A stretch of DNA of 11,971 nucleotides from positions 1 to 11,971 of the forward strand of contig JAHFBD010000049.1 in assembly GCA_023250175.1 (NCBI GenBank). Reading direction: 5' to 3'. The notes beneath the pieces were generated by a model that saw nothing but the letters and a program-made list of their open reading frames with translations, did not search any database and was not told where the DNA came from. Positions 1 to 7,500 of the stretch are shown here, piece after piece; positions within the stretch are counted from its first letter, which is position 1, and every line of letters begins with the position of its first letter. The stretch is from Candidatus Melainabacteria bacterium (lineage in GTDB: Bacteria > Cyanobacteriota > Vampirovibrionia > 2-02-FULL-35-15). Both the position numbers and the translations under genes were made by a program.

Positions 1-468
1 GGTTCCAATAGTTAACTCTACTTTCTTATCGCCAAAAACCTTAGCAAGTATATTGGGGGCAATGCAAATAGCTCCTATAGGTTTGTTTTTGATGTATGCT
101 TCCTTTAAAAAAGCTTCTACTTCGGGTAATACTTCTGCCTTTTCTCCCGCTTGGGCAAAATTACTTAAATTACAAGCAGCTCCAAACCCGCCTGGTAAAA
201 TTATGGCATCAAGATCATTAACGATTACATCCTTTATATCTTTTATATTACCTCTTGCAATTCTGGCAGCTTCTATTAGCATATTTCTTTTTTCGTTTTG
301 TTGTTGATTTGTTATATGGTTTATTACCTGTGATTGATCTTTATTTGGTGCGATGCAAATAGACTCTAGTCCCTCCCTATCAATTGCTAATAATGTTATA
401 ACGGCTTCATGGATTTCAGAACCATCCATTACTCCGCAACCACTTAATAAAACACCTATTTTATACAT
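1..468 (-). CDS. elbB: ElbB-like DJ-1/PfpI glyoxalase-family protein (3' end outside window)
   Basis: 156 residues are visible, read leftwards from an ATG at 466-468; no stop is reached, so the C-terminus lies beyond the window (family members are about 217 residues). The protein matches my memory of E. coli ElbB along its length: an N-terminal strand followed by SGCGVMDGSEIHE (residues 9-21), the LPGGFGAACNLSNF block (91-104), and GAICIAP (132-138), where Cys135 sits at the nucleophile elbow of the class I glutamine amidotransferase/DJ-1 fold. ElbB (older name: sigma cross-reacting protein 27A) is a cytosolic protein with reported weak glyoxalase activity and a historical link to isoprenoid synthesis; its physiological substrate is unclear. 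A strong Shine-Dalgarno sequence (AAGGAG) lies 6 bases before the ATG, and a candidate promoter lies upstream. It appears to be a single gene diverging from the 838 gene. The family is certain; the function is not. Confidence 0.93.
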   Translation of the reverse strand, partial: MYKIGVLLSGCGVMDGSEIHEAVITLLAIDREGLESICIAPNKDQSQVINHITNQQQNEKRNMLIEAARIARGNIKDIKDVIVNDLDAIILPGGFGAACNLSNFAQAGEKAEVLPEVEAFLKEAYIKNKPIGAICIAPNILAKVFGDKKVELTIGT

Positions 469-514
469 TGTTTTCTCCTTGCTAATAAATAATTATTTTA
501 ACATTTTTTTGAGT

Positions 515-545
515 ATTATAAGATAAAAATATAGCGTTATAGCAA
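515..545 (-). promoter_or_regulatory. candidate sigma-70-type promoter for elbB
   Basis: On the minus strand a perfect TATAAT (515-520) is preceded by TTGCTA (540-545, 4 of 6 to TTGACA). The spacer is 19 bp, longer than ideal. Transcription would start near 508 and give a leader of about 40 nt before the elbB ATG. This is a motif reading only; in AT-rich DNA a TATAAT alone is weak evidence. Confidence 0.35.
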
Positions 546-788
546 GTGATTGCTTGTTAACTGCTTATTAAACAAGGGAAGAATAAATAAAAAAAAATTA
601 ATTGACCATAGTAATGTCACTAGCAAGCATTTTTATGGGATACTCTAGGTGTTATTTAAAACTACTAAGGAATATTAGGGTAGACTCTTTTTATCAATTG
701 CTTTTCTGATTTTTTGTGGTTAGTTCTATTTTTTGTTTAAATAATTTAATATTGAACAAGTAACTCAATGGGAAATAACTGATTATGT

Positions 789-823
789 AGGCTAAAACCC
801 TTTTTGGAATAGGTTTGTAGCCT
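789..823 (+). promoter_or_regulatory. imperfect hairpin just before the 838 gene
   Basis: AGGCT (789-793) pairs with AGCCT (819-823). After a small asymmetric bulge (A794 against G817-T818), AAACC (795-799) pairs with GGTTT (812-816), leaving a 12-nt loop. The 10-bp interrupted stem ends 14 bases before the presumed ATG of the small membrane protein, where no Shine-Dalgarno is seen. It could be a leader structure affecting translation, or a terminator-like or operator element. No T-run follows, so a terminator is less likely. Confidence 0.35.
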
Positions 824-837
824 GCCATTAAAAAATT

Positions 838-1281
838 ATGAAATGCTTTTCATATACAAGAAATGACTGTGTCATTTTATTATTAGTTTATAATACCTCT
901 TTCTGCTTGTGGTGTATGTTCTGGACTGATGATAGAAGAATAGGGGTTGCTGGGGCTTTTTTAGTTTTCTTGACATCACTGTTTTTTTTAACTCTTAGTG
1001 ATCTTATGCAGAAGAAACGAGATGTCAGTGTTGAAGCTCAAGAGGAAGGACTGTTGCTTAGCCGGTGGATTAAGGATGAATATAAGAAAACTTATGCTTT
1101 AAAGAAAAAAAATGAACTTTTAGCTAAAGCAGGATGTGTTGAACATCACACTGAACAATCTATTCTTATTGAAGAACAAAACAATTTAAAAATATGTCCT
1201 CATGCAAATTTGGCAGAAAAAATCCATTTTAAATATTTAGAAAAATATTCTAACTCCTCAACTAAGGAGGCTATGGAGTAA
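838..1281 (+). CDS. small two-helix membrane protein of unknown function
   Basis: I do not recognise this 147-residue protein. Two hydrophobic stretches (about residues 11-29 and 35-56) are joined by a short charged turn (TDDRRIG). They are followed by a basic patch (KKR, 59-61) and a polar, Lys/Glu-rich tail of about 85 residues with coiled-coil-like character. By the positive-inside rule both ends would face the cytoplasm. The start is uncertain: there is no clear Shine-Dalgarno before ATG 838 and the next in-frame Met is at residue 27, inside the first helix, so 838 is the only start that keeps both helices. It lies 91 bp before the sigma-factor gene on the same strand; co-transcription and a membrane-anchored regulatory role are possible but unproven. 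Absence of a frame-breaking stop and ordinary codon use support it as a real gene. Confidence 0.6.
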   Translation: MKCFSYTRNDCVILLLVYNTSFCLWCMFWTDDRRIGVAGAFLVFLTSLFFLTLSDLMQKKRDVSVEAQEEGLLLSRWIKDEYKKTYALKKKNELLAKAGCVEHHTEQSILIEEQNNLKICPHANLAEKIHFKYLEKYSNSSTKEAME

Positions 1282-1372
1282 CCCTAAGGGAATTAGCTTC
1301 ATTTGAATAGACGATGAGAGAAAAGAATAATTTAGCGAATATATCCTTATTGAAGATTAAAAGGAAGGTGTT

Positions 1373-2233
1373 ATGAGTTTACGAGATCTTAATCAGTCAG
1401 AAAAAAGAAAAGCCTCTGCTAGTAAAACATCAGAGGTATTAAAAAATGCTCAAGAAAAAAATAAAATCAATGTATGTGAAAAGGCAAGTAAAAGATTTTT
1501 AGAGAAAATTGTCAAAGAGGAAAGTTCAATGCTGAGCTCTGAAAAGAGAGATGAGTTGATTAGAAAATATGCATACCTCGTAAATTGGATTGTTAGTAGA
1601 CTTCCGTTAAATAGTTTAAAAGGTATGGAAAGAGATGACTTGATTGGATATGGAACCATTGGACTAATTGAAGCTGTAGATAGATTTGATCCGAGCCGCA
1701 ATTCAAAATTTGAATCCTTTGCAATTACAAGAATTAGGGGAGCTATCTATGATCAGCTAAGAGCAGCAGATTGGCTCAGTAGAGGTTCACGAAAACGAGT
1801 AAAAAATCTATATAAAGTAGTAAGCGATCTGGAAAATAAATTTGGTAGGTACCCATCAGATAAAGAAATAGCAAGTGAGTTATCAATAACGCTTAATGAA
1901 CTAAGAATTATTCAGCAAGAAGCACAAATAGGAACATTTTCATTGGATGAGCCAAAGGACAGCTCTTCAGATGATAGCTCTACCCTTGTAGATAGTGTTT
2001 CATCTAATGATATATCAATTCTAGAAAAGATAGAAGAAATTGAATTAAAAGAGCGTCTGACAAAAGCTATAGATACTTTACCGGAAAAAGAAAGAACAGT
2101 GGTAGGTCTTTATCACTATAAAAAACTAACTTTTAAAGAAATTGCAGATGTTATGGATTTTTCAGAATCCAGAGCTAGCCAAGTTCATGCAAGGGCAATA
2201 GCACTCTTAAAATCAAAGATGCTGAAAGACTAA
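1373..2233 (+). CDS. fliA: FliA/WhiG-family (sigma-28-type) RNA polymerase sigma factor
   Basis: A 286-residue sigma-70-family protein. Region 2 (about 61-135) includes DDLIGYGTIGLIEAVDRFDP (88-107) and FESFAITRIRGAIYDQLRA, the pattern typical of the FliA/WhiG/SigD group. Region 3 follows (about 139-190, GRYPSDKEIASEL). Region 4 (about 225-283) has LPEKERTVVGLYHYKKLTFKEIADVM then a helix-turn-helix ending SESRASQVHARA. Such factors direct RNA polymerase to flagellar/chemotaxis promoters or, as WhiG, to developmental genes; no flagellar gene is visible here, so the regulon is unknown. An N-terminal extension of about 55 residues, rich in Lys and Ser, precedes region 2 and is longer than in E. 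coli FliA. The start is well supported by AAGGAAGGTG (1361-1370) two bases before the ATG, followed downstream by dprA. The family is secure; the exact subgroup name is inferred from the region 2 and 4 wording. Confidence 0.9.
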   Translation: MSLRDLNQSEKRKASASKTSEVLKNAQEKNKINVCEKASKRFLEKIVKEESSMLSSEKRDELIRKYAYLVNWIVSRLPLNSLKGMERDDLIGYGTIGLIEAVDRFDPSRNSKFESFAITRIRGAIYDQLRAADWLSRGSRKRVKNLYKVVSDLENKFGRYPSDKEIASELSITLNELRIIQQEAQIGTFSLDEPKDSSSDDSSTLVDSVSSNDISILEKIEEIELKERLTKAIDTLPEKERTVVGLYHYKKLTFKEIADVMDFSESRASQVHARAIALLKSKMLKD

Positions 2234-2245
2234 ATTAAGAGTAGA

Positions 2246-2262
2246 TGTAACCCACGGTTACA
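2246..2262 (+). promoter_or_regulatory. perfect 7-bp hairpin between the sigma factor and dprA genes
   Basis: TGTAACC (2246-2252), a 3-nt loop CAC, then GGTTACA (2256-2262). It starts 12 bases after the sigma-factor stop. The following GAAATTTTGATT has only a short T-run, so it would be a weak intrinsic terminator. It could instead be an mRNA-end or attenuation structure, or a dyad operator just before dprA. Confidence 0.45.
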
Positions 2263-2298
2263 GAAATTTTGATTTGATTAGTATATGATCGTTTTGTG

Positions 2299-3396
2299 AT
2301 GAATGATCGTGACTTGTTTTTGCTTTTAGCCTCATCAAATGATTGCTACTACGGTAAGTCATTAATCAATAAGCTTTATAAGAAAACATTAGATTTAAAA
2401 AAAATATTAAATCTAGATATTGAAAATGATCTTAAACAAGAAGAGATTTTCAAACTGAAAAAACTAAAAGAAACCATACAGACTATAAATCTAGAAAAGA
2501 TACAAAATGAGTTAATTGAAAATGATGTTAGATTTGTTGCATTATGTGATGAGGCGTATCCTGTAAGCCTTAGAATGATTTCAGATTCATCATATGGATT
2601 GTTTTATAAAGGAAATCTATCTGTTTTAAAAAACACAAAATCTGTTGGTATTGTTGGGACACGGAATCCTACAAATTATGGAATAAACAATGCTAAGGAT
2701 ATTGCTTCTCTTTTAGCTGAGTATAAAGTGAATATAATAAGTGGTTTTGCTTCTGGAATTGATACAAGTGCTCATGTCGGCGCTTTAAAAAAAGGAAAAA
2801 CAGTTGCAGTCTTAGGGACTGGAGTTGATGTTATATTCCCCAAAGAGAATAAAGATCTATATGAAAGGCTTATAAAAGAAGATAATTTAATTATTTCTGA
2901 GTATTATCCGGGTATTACAGGCTCTCCTTGGAATTTTCCTCAAAGAAATAGAATTATTAGTGCTTTAAGTGATGCAGTTTTAGTAATAGAAGGTGGGTTA
3001 CAAAGCGGAGCATTAATTACTGCAAGATTTGCTATTAAATATGGGAAACCACTATTTGCTTTACCAGGACCAATTGATTCACCAGCTTCAAATGGTCCAA
3101 ATATTTTAATAAAATCTGGAGTGGCTGAGCTTTTAACATCGGTCGATGAAATCTTAGAAAAAATTGGAGAAAATAAGCAAATTAAGCTTGGTTTGAAGAT
3201 GGAAGATGAAAAACTAAACAATCTTTCAGAGAATGAAAAAATTGTTTATAAACTCTTGTCCTCTAAGTCATATGATTTTGATATTTTAGTTCAAGAAACA
3301 AAATTTAATGTGCAGGAATTATTGAAATGCTTATCAATGCTTGAACTAAAAGGATTTATTGAAAAAACTCAGGAAGGTGGATATGTAAGAAATTGA
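2299..3396 (+). CDS. dprA: DNA-processing protein DprA (Smf)
   Basis: A 365-residue protein with the DprA Rossmann-like core: SVGIVGTRNPTNYG (about 115-128), SGFASGIDTSAH (148-159), VAVLGTGVDVIFPKEN (169-184), SEYYPG, PWNFPQRNRIISALSDAVLVIEG (210-232) and ALITARFAIKYGKPLFALPGP (238-258). DprA binds single-stranded DNA taken up during transformation and loads RecA. A polar N-terminal region of about 105 residues precedes the core, and a C-terminal winged-helix domain (about 309-365, LSENEKIVYKLL to GGYVRN) completes the usual layout. I chose ATG 2299; a GTG directly before it (2296) is an equal alternative, and neither has an obvious Shine-Dalgarno. The last 28 bp overlap the end of the convergent citramalate synthase gene. 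Full length and intact, so natural competence in the lineage is possible but not shown. Confidence 0.96.
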   Translation: MNDRDLFLLLASSNDCYYGKSLINKLYKKTLDLKKILNLDIENDLKQEEIFKLKKLKETIQTINLEKIQNELIENDVRFVALCDEAYPVSLRMISDSSYGLFYKGNLSVLKNTKSVGIVGTRNPTNYGINNAKDIASLLAEYKVNIISGFASGIDTSAHVGALKKGKTVAVLGTGVDVIFPKENKDLYERLIKEDNLIISEYYPGITGSPWNFPQRNRIISALSDAVLVIEGGLQSGALITARFAIKYGKPLFALPGPIDSPASNGPNILIKSGVAELLTSVDEILEKIGENKQIKLGLKMEDEKLNNLSENEKIVYKLLSSKSYDFDILVQETKFNVQELLKCLSMLELKGFIEKTQEGGYVRN

Positions 3397-4973
3397 TTTT
3401 TTGCTTCTTGCCTTAACTTTATCCATAAGCCATATTCAATACTATCGGTAATTGCCAGCCATGTAGCATCAATGATATTTGCACTGAGACCTACGGTGTC
3501 CCAGGTGGTCTTTCCATTTGATGTTTCAACATGTACTCTTGTTTTAGCAGCAGAACCATCATGTCCACCAACTATTCTTACCTTAAAATCTACAAGCTGG
3601 AATTCTTTTAGGTCTGGATAATAATTAGTAAGTGCTTTTCTAAGAGCATTGTCCAAGGCATTTCCAGGACCTACTCCTAAACTGGCAGTATGAATAACTT
3701 CTCCTTTTACTTTAATTCTTACAGTGGCTTCAGCAAGCTGCTTTGAGCTGGTTAGTACCCTGTAATCAACCAATTCAAAAAATCTTGGTCTTTGATTTAA
3801 GAGATCAAGTAATAGAAGGATAAAACTTGCATTTCCTCCTTCAAATTGATAACCTTTATGCTCTAATTCTTTTAATTTTTTCAGCAGTTCTTGTGCGGTT
3901 TGCTTTGGTTCTGAGCCCAGTTCTAGATTGTGTGTCTCTGCTAATGACAGTATATTTGAAATGCCGGCTTGCTCGCTAACAATTATTTTATTTAGATTTC
4001 CAACAGTCTCTGGGCTAATATGTTCATAAGTCCTTGAATCTTTTTTTACAGCACTGGCATGGAGTCCTCCTTTATGAGCAAAGGCACAAGTACCTACAAA
4101 AGGCTGATGATCATTGGGGTTTAAATTTAAAATATCAGATATTTGCCTTGAAATAGGAGTAAGATTTAATAAATTATTATTAGGTAAAACTTTTTCATTG
4201 TATTTTGTTTCAAGGTTTGGAATGATAGAAGTTAAGTTTGCATTACCACAACGCTCCCCAATACCATTTATAGTTCCTTGTATTTGTGTTGCTCCCGCTT
4301 CATAAGCTGCTAGTGAATTAGCCACAGCTAACTCACAGTCATTATGTACATGAATACCAATAATACATTTGTCTTGTACGATTTCTTTAGCTTTTAAAAC
4401 ACCTTTTCTTATTTCTTCTGGGAGTGAGCCACCATTCGTATCACACAAGATAATTCCATCAACACCTGCTTCTGAAGCTTGTTTGATGACCTTAGATGAA
4501 TATTCTGGATTTGCTTTAAATCCATCAAAATAATGCTCGGCATCAAAAAAAACTTTTTTATTATGAAGCTTTAAAAACTCAATACTTTCAGAAATCATTT
4601 TTAAGTTTTCTTCTTCACTTACATTTAATGCTATATCTACATGCATATCCCAGCTTTTACCTACGATTGTGATGTATTCGGTTTTAGCTTGAAGTAAAGC
4701 ATTTAAGATGGAATCACTTTGAACTTTACTGTTTGCACGTCTTGTACTACCAAAAGCTACAATCTTTGAAGTTTTTAGATTTAGCTTATTTACTTCTTTG
4801 AAAAACTCATTATCTTTTGGATTTGATCCAGGCCATCCACCCTCAATAAAATTAACCCCAAGCTCATCAAGGAGTTTTGTGATTTTTAATTTGTCTTCAA
4901 CAGATAAAGAAATCCCTTCCATCTGAGCGCCATCTCGGAGTGTAGTGTCATATATTTGTATCTTGCTATTCAT
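3369..4973 (-). CDS. cimA: (R)-citramalate synthase, CimA type (LeuA family)
   Basis: A 534-residue HMGL/DRE-TIM barrel enzyme. It has DTTLRDGAQ (9-17) at the first strand with the catalytic Arg13 and metal-binding Asp14, FIEGGWPGSNPKD (42-54), HVHND (208-212) whose two His residues bind the divalent metal, GTINGIGERCGNANL (233-247) and FAHKGGLHASAV (298-309). Residues from about 375 to the end form the LeuA-type allosteric dimer domain (GGHDGSAAKTRVHVE, 469-483). GGWPGSNPKD and the overall length fit the CimA-related subgroup rather than isopropylmalate or homocitrate synthase. Such enzymes condense pyruvate with acetyl-CoA to citramalate, entering threonine-independent isoleucine synthesis, usually under isoleucine feedback. 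No Shine-Dalgarno is visible before the ATG at 4973. It is convergent with dprA, overlapping by 28 bp. Substrate assignment is by subgroup resemblance. Confidence 0.92.
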   Translation of the reverse strand: MNSKIQIYDTTLRDGAQMEGISLSVEDKLKITKLLDELGVNFIEGGWPGSNPKDNEFFKEVNKLNLKTSKIVAFGSTRRANSKVQSDSILNALLQAKTEYITIVGKSWDMHVDIALNVSEEENLKMISESIEFLKLHNKKVFFDAEHYFDGFKANPEYSSKVIKQASEAGVDGIILCDTNGGSLPEEIRKGVLKAKEIVQDKCIIGIHVHNDCELAVANSLAAYEAGATQIQGTINGIGERCGNANLTSIIPNLETKYNEKVLPNNNLLNLTPISRQISDILNLNPNDHQPFVGTCAFAHKGGLHASAVKKDSRTYEHISPETVGNLNKIIVSEQAGISNILSLAETHNLELGSEPKQTAQELLKKLKELEHKGYQFEGGNASFILLLLDLLNQRPRFFELVDYRVLTSSKQLAEATVRIKVKGEVIHTASLGVGPGNALDNALRKALTNYYPDLKEFQLVDFKVRIVGGHDGSAAKTRVHVETSNGKTTWDTVGLSANIIDATWLAITDSIEYGLWIKLRQEAKNQFLTYPPS

Positions 4974-5071
4974 AGCTATAATTTTAAATCTAATCCTATC
5001 ATTTAAAACTATAAATCGTTATGACTTTTTTAATACCTTTAGAAAGGTTTAAAGATTGATAGAATACTAAA

Positions 5072-5145
5072 GAATCAGAAGTGAAGGAATTTTGTTTTCT
5101 AGTTCTTTTCTGATCCTCTAGTCTTCTGATTCCTGATCCTCTAGT
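5072..5145. repeat. short degenerate repeats upstream of tRNA-Leu
   Basis: CTGATCCTCTAGT occurs at 5110-5122 and again at 5133-5145 (period 23). GAATCAGAAG (5072-5081) is the inverted complement of CTTCTGATTC (5123-5132). Further variants of the word TTCTGATT continue to 5160, right up to the tRNA. The block sits in the 190-bp spacer between the start of cimA and the tRNA, where promoters for both would be expected. Its role is unknown; slippage-generated repeats are a plain explanation. Confidence 0.6.
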
Positions 5146-5163
5146 TCTCTGATTTCTGAGTAT

Positions 5164-5242
5164 GTCCGAGTGGCGGAATGGCAGACGCGTACGTTTGAGG
5201 GGCGTATGGGCAACCGTAAGGGTTCAAGTCCCTTCTCGGACA
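5164..5242 (+). tRNA. tRNA-Leu (anticodon GAG)
   Basis: A complete cloverleaf. The acceptor GTCCGAG (5164-5170) pairs with CTCGGAC (5235-5241), with discriminator A5242. The D arm has GCG/CGC (5173-5175 with 5186-5188). The anticodon stem TACGT/GCGTA (5190-5194 with 5202-5206) encloses loop TTGAGGG, giving anticodon GAG at 5197-5199 (reads CUC and CUU). A class II variable arm (5207-5217) is short at 11 nt with GG/CC pairing. The T stem AAGGG/CCCTT (5218-5222 with 5230-5234) carries loop TTCAAGT. CCA is not encoded. Eight T residues (5244-5251) follow directly and could end transcription. A partial second copy of its 3' half lies at 7711-7801. Confidence 0.96.
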
Positions 5243-5273
5243 ATTTTTTTTGTCAAAGAACAAGTTTTAATGT

Positions 5274-6815
5274 TTATTTATTTTCTCTAGCTTTTAATTC
5301 GTGTATTGCCCAGTTTCTTACAAAAGGATCAGTATCAAATGTAAATTTTTTCAAAATTGCTATTGGTGTTTTCCTGTTAGAGACTAAATGTTGTCTTACT
5401 ACACGATGTGTGTCATCAGATAACGCATTGAGAATATTTTCTGGAGTATTTTCATTTTCTGCTACAGACGCTCTTGGTAAATAATCAGAGTCTTTTGATA
5501 ATTCAATAAGTATTTCTATAGAAGTGTTTTTATGTTTAGCTACAGCACTTCGAACATCGCGTGATATATGCTTTGCAAAGTCTTTTAATTCTTTTTGAGT
5601 TAAATCTAGCTTAGGATTTAAAATTGCTTTTTCTATAACTTCTCCTAAAGGATCTTTTAAAAGTATCTTTAAGGCTTCCAGTGGTGTATTCTTATTTGTT
5701 GCAACGGCTTGTCTTACCTTATCATCTTCATCTTTTGCAAGCTTACTTAATATATCTGGTTTAGTATCTTCATTTCTTGTAACAGCTTTTCTTACTTCAT
5801 TATCTGGATCTTTTGATAACATTTCTAGAACTTTACTATCTTTTGAATCCCATGCAATACGTTCTCTTAAGTTATTATCAGGATCTTTTATTAATTGTTC
5901 TTTTAGATCTTTAGGTGTATTAGTGTTAAAAAATACTTCTCTTTTGACATACGTACTGTTATCGTTTGCCAATTTTCTTAGTATATCTATGGGTGTATTT
6001 TTATACCCTCCTAAAAATACCCTGACATCTGTATCTTTGTCTGTAGCTAGTTTTTCAAACAATTCTTTTGTACATTGAGGATTTTTTGCAAGACTATATT
6101 TTACACGTTGATCTTTATCAGTAAGTAGTTTTTTTATGGTCTCTAAAGCAGTATTTTTATTAAATGCTACACTTGCTCTGGTTTCTACATCTCCTGATTT
6201 AGATAAAAAATCTAATGTACCAGTACTGAGATTTTTACTCTTTGCAAATACGTTGTTTACCTTATCTGAGAAAAGATTTTCCTTTATAAGTAATTCAAAT
6301 ACTTTTGTAGCATTTTCACCACATTTTTTGAATAACTTATCAATTTCTTTAGTTGCTAATTCATCCTCATTTACATTAGCAAGTTTTAGAAATTCTTCAT
6401 ATATTTTTTCATCTTCTCTAAACTTTTTTGACAGCATTTTTGGGATTTCTTCAATACTTCTTTCAATTCTTTTTCTAACTTCGAGTGGTTCCCCTTTTTT
6501 TTTATCAATAAGGTAAGCTATGGTTTTATAAAGGTCTCCCCAATTGACTTGTTCTAAATAAGTAAATAAATTATTACTGGCTTTCTCTCTGGTTGTAAAT
6601 TTGTTGTTATCCAGTTCTTTAACTAGCTTATCAAGGTATTCTTTATTAAAACTAACAGTTTCATTTTCTTTATTTTCAGATTTGATATCTGCTTTTACAA
6701 ATAAATCTGTTCCTGGTTTAGGCTTTGAACCTTCTTTTATAATGGGTTTATTAAAGTTGCCCCCAGCCTTTAATAAAAGTGATTCTAATTTTTCTGTGTT
6801 TATTTTGCCTAACAT
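5274..6815 (-). CDS. LRV/HEAT-like repeat solenoid protein
   Basis: A 513-residue protein. The N-terminal part (1-204) is polar and helical without a recognisable domain; residues 22-55 look disordered. From about 205 to 505 there are twelve repeats with a spacing of 26 residues (one 25, one 28), aligned on a basic position at Arg213, Lys239, Arg265, Lys291, Arg317, Arg342, Arg368, Ile394, Arg422, Arg448, Arg474 and Arg500. The repeat reads roughly VRxAVAxNxNTPxxILxxLAxDxD, the wording of leucine-rich-repeat-variant (LRV) and HEAT-like alpha solenoids. These are protein-binding scaffolds; no catalytic motif, signal peptide or membrane segment is seen, so a cytosolic binding role is likely. 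Repeat 8 (VIEKAILNPKLD) is the most divergent. ATG 6815 has a good Shine-Dalgarno (AGGTGG). The stop lies 32 bases from the convergent tRNA. The partner is unknown. Confidence 0.85.
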   Translation of the reverse strand: MLGKINTEKLESLLLKAGGNFNKPIIKEGSKPKPGTDLFVKADIKSENKENETVSFNKEYLDKLVKELDNNKFTTREKASNNLFTYLEQVNWGDLYKTIAYLIDKKKGEPLEVRKRIERSIEEIPKMLSKKFREDEKIYEEFLKLANVNEDELATKEIDKLFKKCGENATKVFELLIKENLFSDKVNNVFAKSKNLSTGTLDFLSKSGDVETRASVAFNKNTALETIKKLLTDKDQRVKYSLAKNPQCTKELFEKLATDKDTDVRVFLGGYKNTPIDILRKLANDNSTYVKREVFFNTNTPKDLKEQLIKDPDNNLRERIAWDSKDSKVLEMLSKDPDNEVRKAVTRNEDTKPDILSKLAKDEDDKVRQAVATNKNTPLEALKILLKDPLGEVIEKAILNPKLDLTQKELKDFAKHISRDVRSAVAKHKNTSIEILIELSKDSDYLPRASVAENENTPENILNALSDDTHRVVRQHLVSNRKTPIAILKKFTFDTDPFVRNWAIHELKARENK

Positions 6816-7005
6816 TTTTAAATCCCACCTAATTTGTTTATAAAATACTTAGTTTAAGAAATGATTAGTGATTAAAAAAGATTAATGTAACAAGTTGTGT
6901 TGAACTTTTGGCGAATCATAATCTGCTTTATGCAAGATTTTGCTAACTTTAACTTCAGCACATTGACCTTGTGGGTTTCTCGCTATGGGACGGATGAATG
7001 TGTCA

Positions 7006-7028
7006 ACTAAGGGAGATATATCCTTAGT
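7006..7028 (+). promoter_or_regulatory. 7-bp hairpin upstream of the broken nucleotidyltransferase gene
   Basis: ACTAAGG (7006-7012) pairs perfectly with CCTTAGT (7022-7028) around a 9-nt loop GAGATATAT. It ends 18 bases before ATG 7047. It could be an operator dyad or leader structure of the gene that followed; no T-run suggests a terminator. The rest of 6816-7046 is the 5' leader of the minus-strand LRV gene plus AT-rich sequence with no other gene. Confidence 0.4.
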
Positions 7029-7046
7029 AATTACTTAAGTTAACCA

Positions 7047-7500
7047 ATGAATTTTCTATCCACATTTGAACTTGTAATTAATGAGTTTAAAAAACACAGT
7101 ATAGACTTTGCTGTTATTGGCGGGCTTGCTTTGCATCAGTTTGGTGTAATGAGAGCTACAAATGACATTGATTTTTTTTAGTAAAAGTTCTGAATCTGAC
7201 AGAATTGACTTTTTAATTGCTCATAGAAAATATGCGTTGGCAATGCTCCAAAGAGCGGTACTACAAGAAATTTTAGATGGAAAGTCTAGGATTAAGTTTT
7301 TGAAAGCAGAAGATCAAATTGGTCTTAAGGTTCAATCAAGTAAGAATGATCCAGAGCGTTATCATCAGGATATGGCTGATATTGAAAGGTTAATTGAGTA
7401 TAATTATAAGTCACTTAATATTAGTATAATAAGAGAGTATTTTAAAATTTTTAATAGGGAAGAAGAGTTAGATAATCTTCTTAAAAGAATAAAATGTTAA
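7047..7500 (+). pseudogene. broken nucleotidyltransferase-like protein (frameshift plus probable internal deletion)
   Basis: Translation from ATG 7047 gives 44 residues ending IDFAVIGGLALHQFGVMRAT then NDIDFF and a TAG stop (7179-7181). This is the start of a small nucleotidyltransferase (polymerase-beta-like fold: GG motif, then an acidic DID motif). The same protein resumes in the +1 frame and runs to 7500: RIDFLIAHRKYALAML, then IKFLKAEDQIGLKVQSS, then NDPERYHQDMADIERLI. The junction is a run of eight T (7172-7179). In the relatives I recall, several tens of residues separate the DID motif from the DFL..RKYA block; here only about nine do, so an internal deletion is likely as well. The downstream part could be called as an independent gene from ATG 7162 (112 residues), but that start lacks a Shine-Dalgarno and falls mid-domain. 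Such proteins are often half of toxin-antitoxin or accessory two-gene units. Confidence 0.75.

Larger units (their letters stand above)
469..837. other. 369-bp intergenic region between divergent genes
   Basis: No credible gene on either strand. The left part holds the elbB leader and its candidate promoter. The middle is AT-rich with long A and T runs and several copies of the word AGCAAG (541, 621). The right end holds the imperfect hairpin at 789-823. Since elbB and the 838 gene point away from each other, this region should contain both promoters; I cannot identify a convincing one for the rightward gene. Confidence 0.5.

Noticed and set aside
53..307. 84-residue open frame on the plus strand
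   Set aside because: It lies antisense within elbB, whose protein sequence is clearly recognisable on the other strand.
5170..5484. 104-residue open frame on the plus strand
   Set aside because: It begins inside the tRNA-Leu gene and runs antisense through the repeat region of the LRV protein.
5274..6815. Regular repeats as a possible CRISPR or tandem DNA array
   Set aside because: The periodicity is in the protein (26 residues); the DNA units are diverged and have no constant repeat with unique spacers.
6996..7010. 15-base word GAATGTGTCAACTAA, repeated with one mismatch at 9351-9365
   Set aside because: In 12 kb of AT-rich sequence a few 14-of-15 matches are expected by chance, and the two contexts share nothing else.
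7172..7179. T8 run as a programmed frameshift site
   Set aside because: The joined product would still lack much of the middle of the domain, so decay is the simpler reading.
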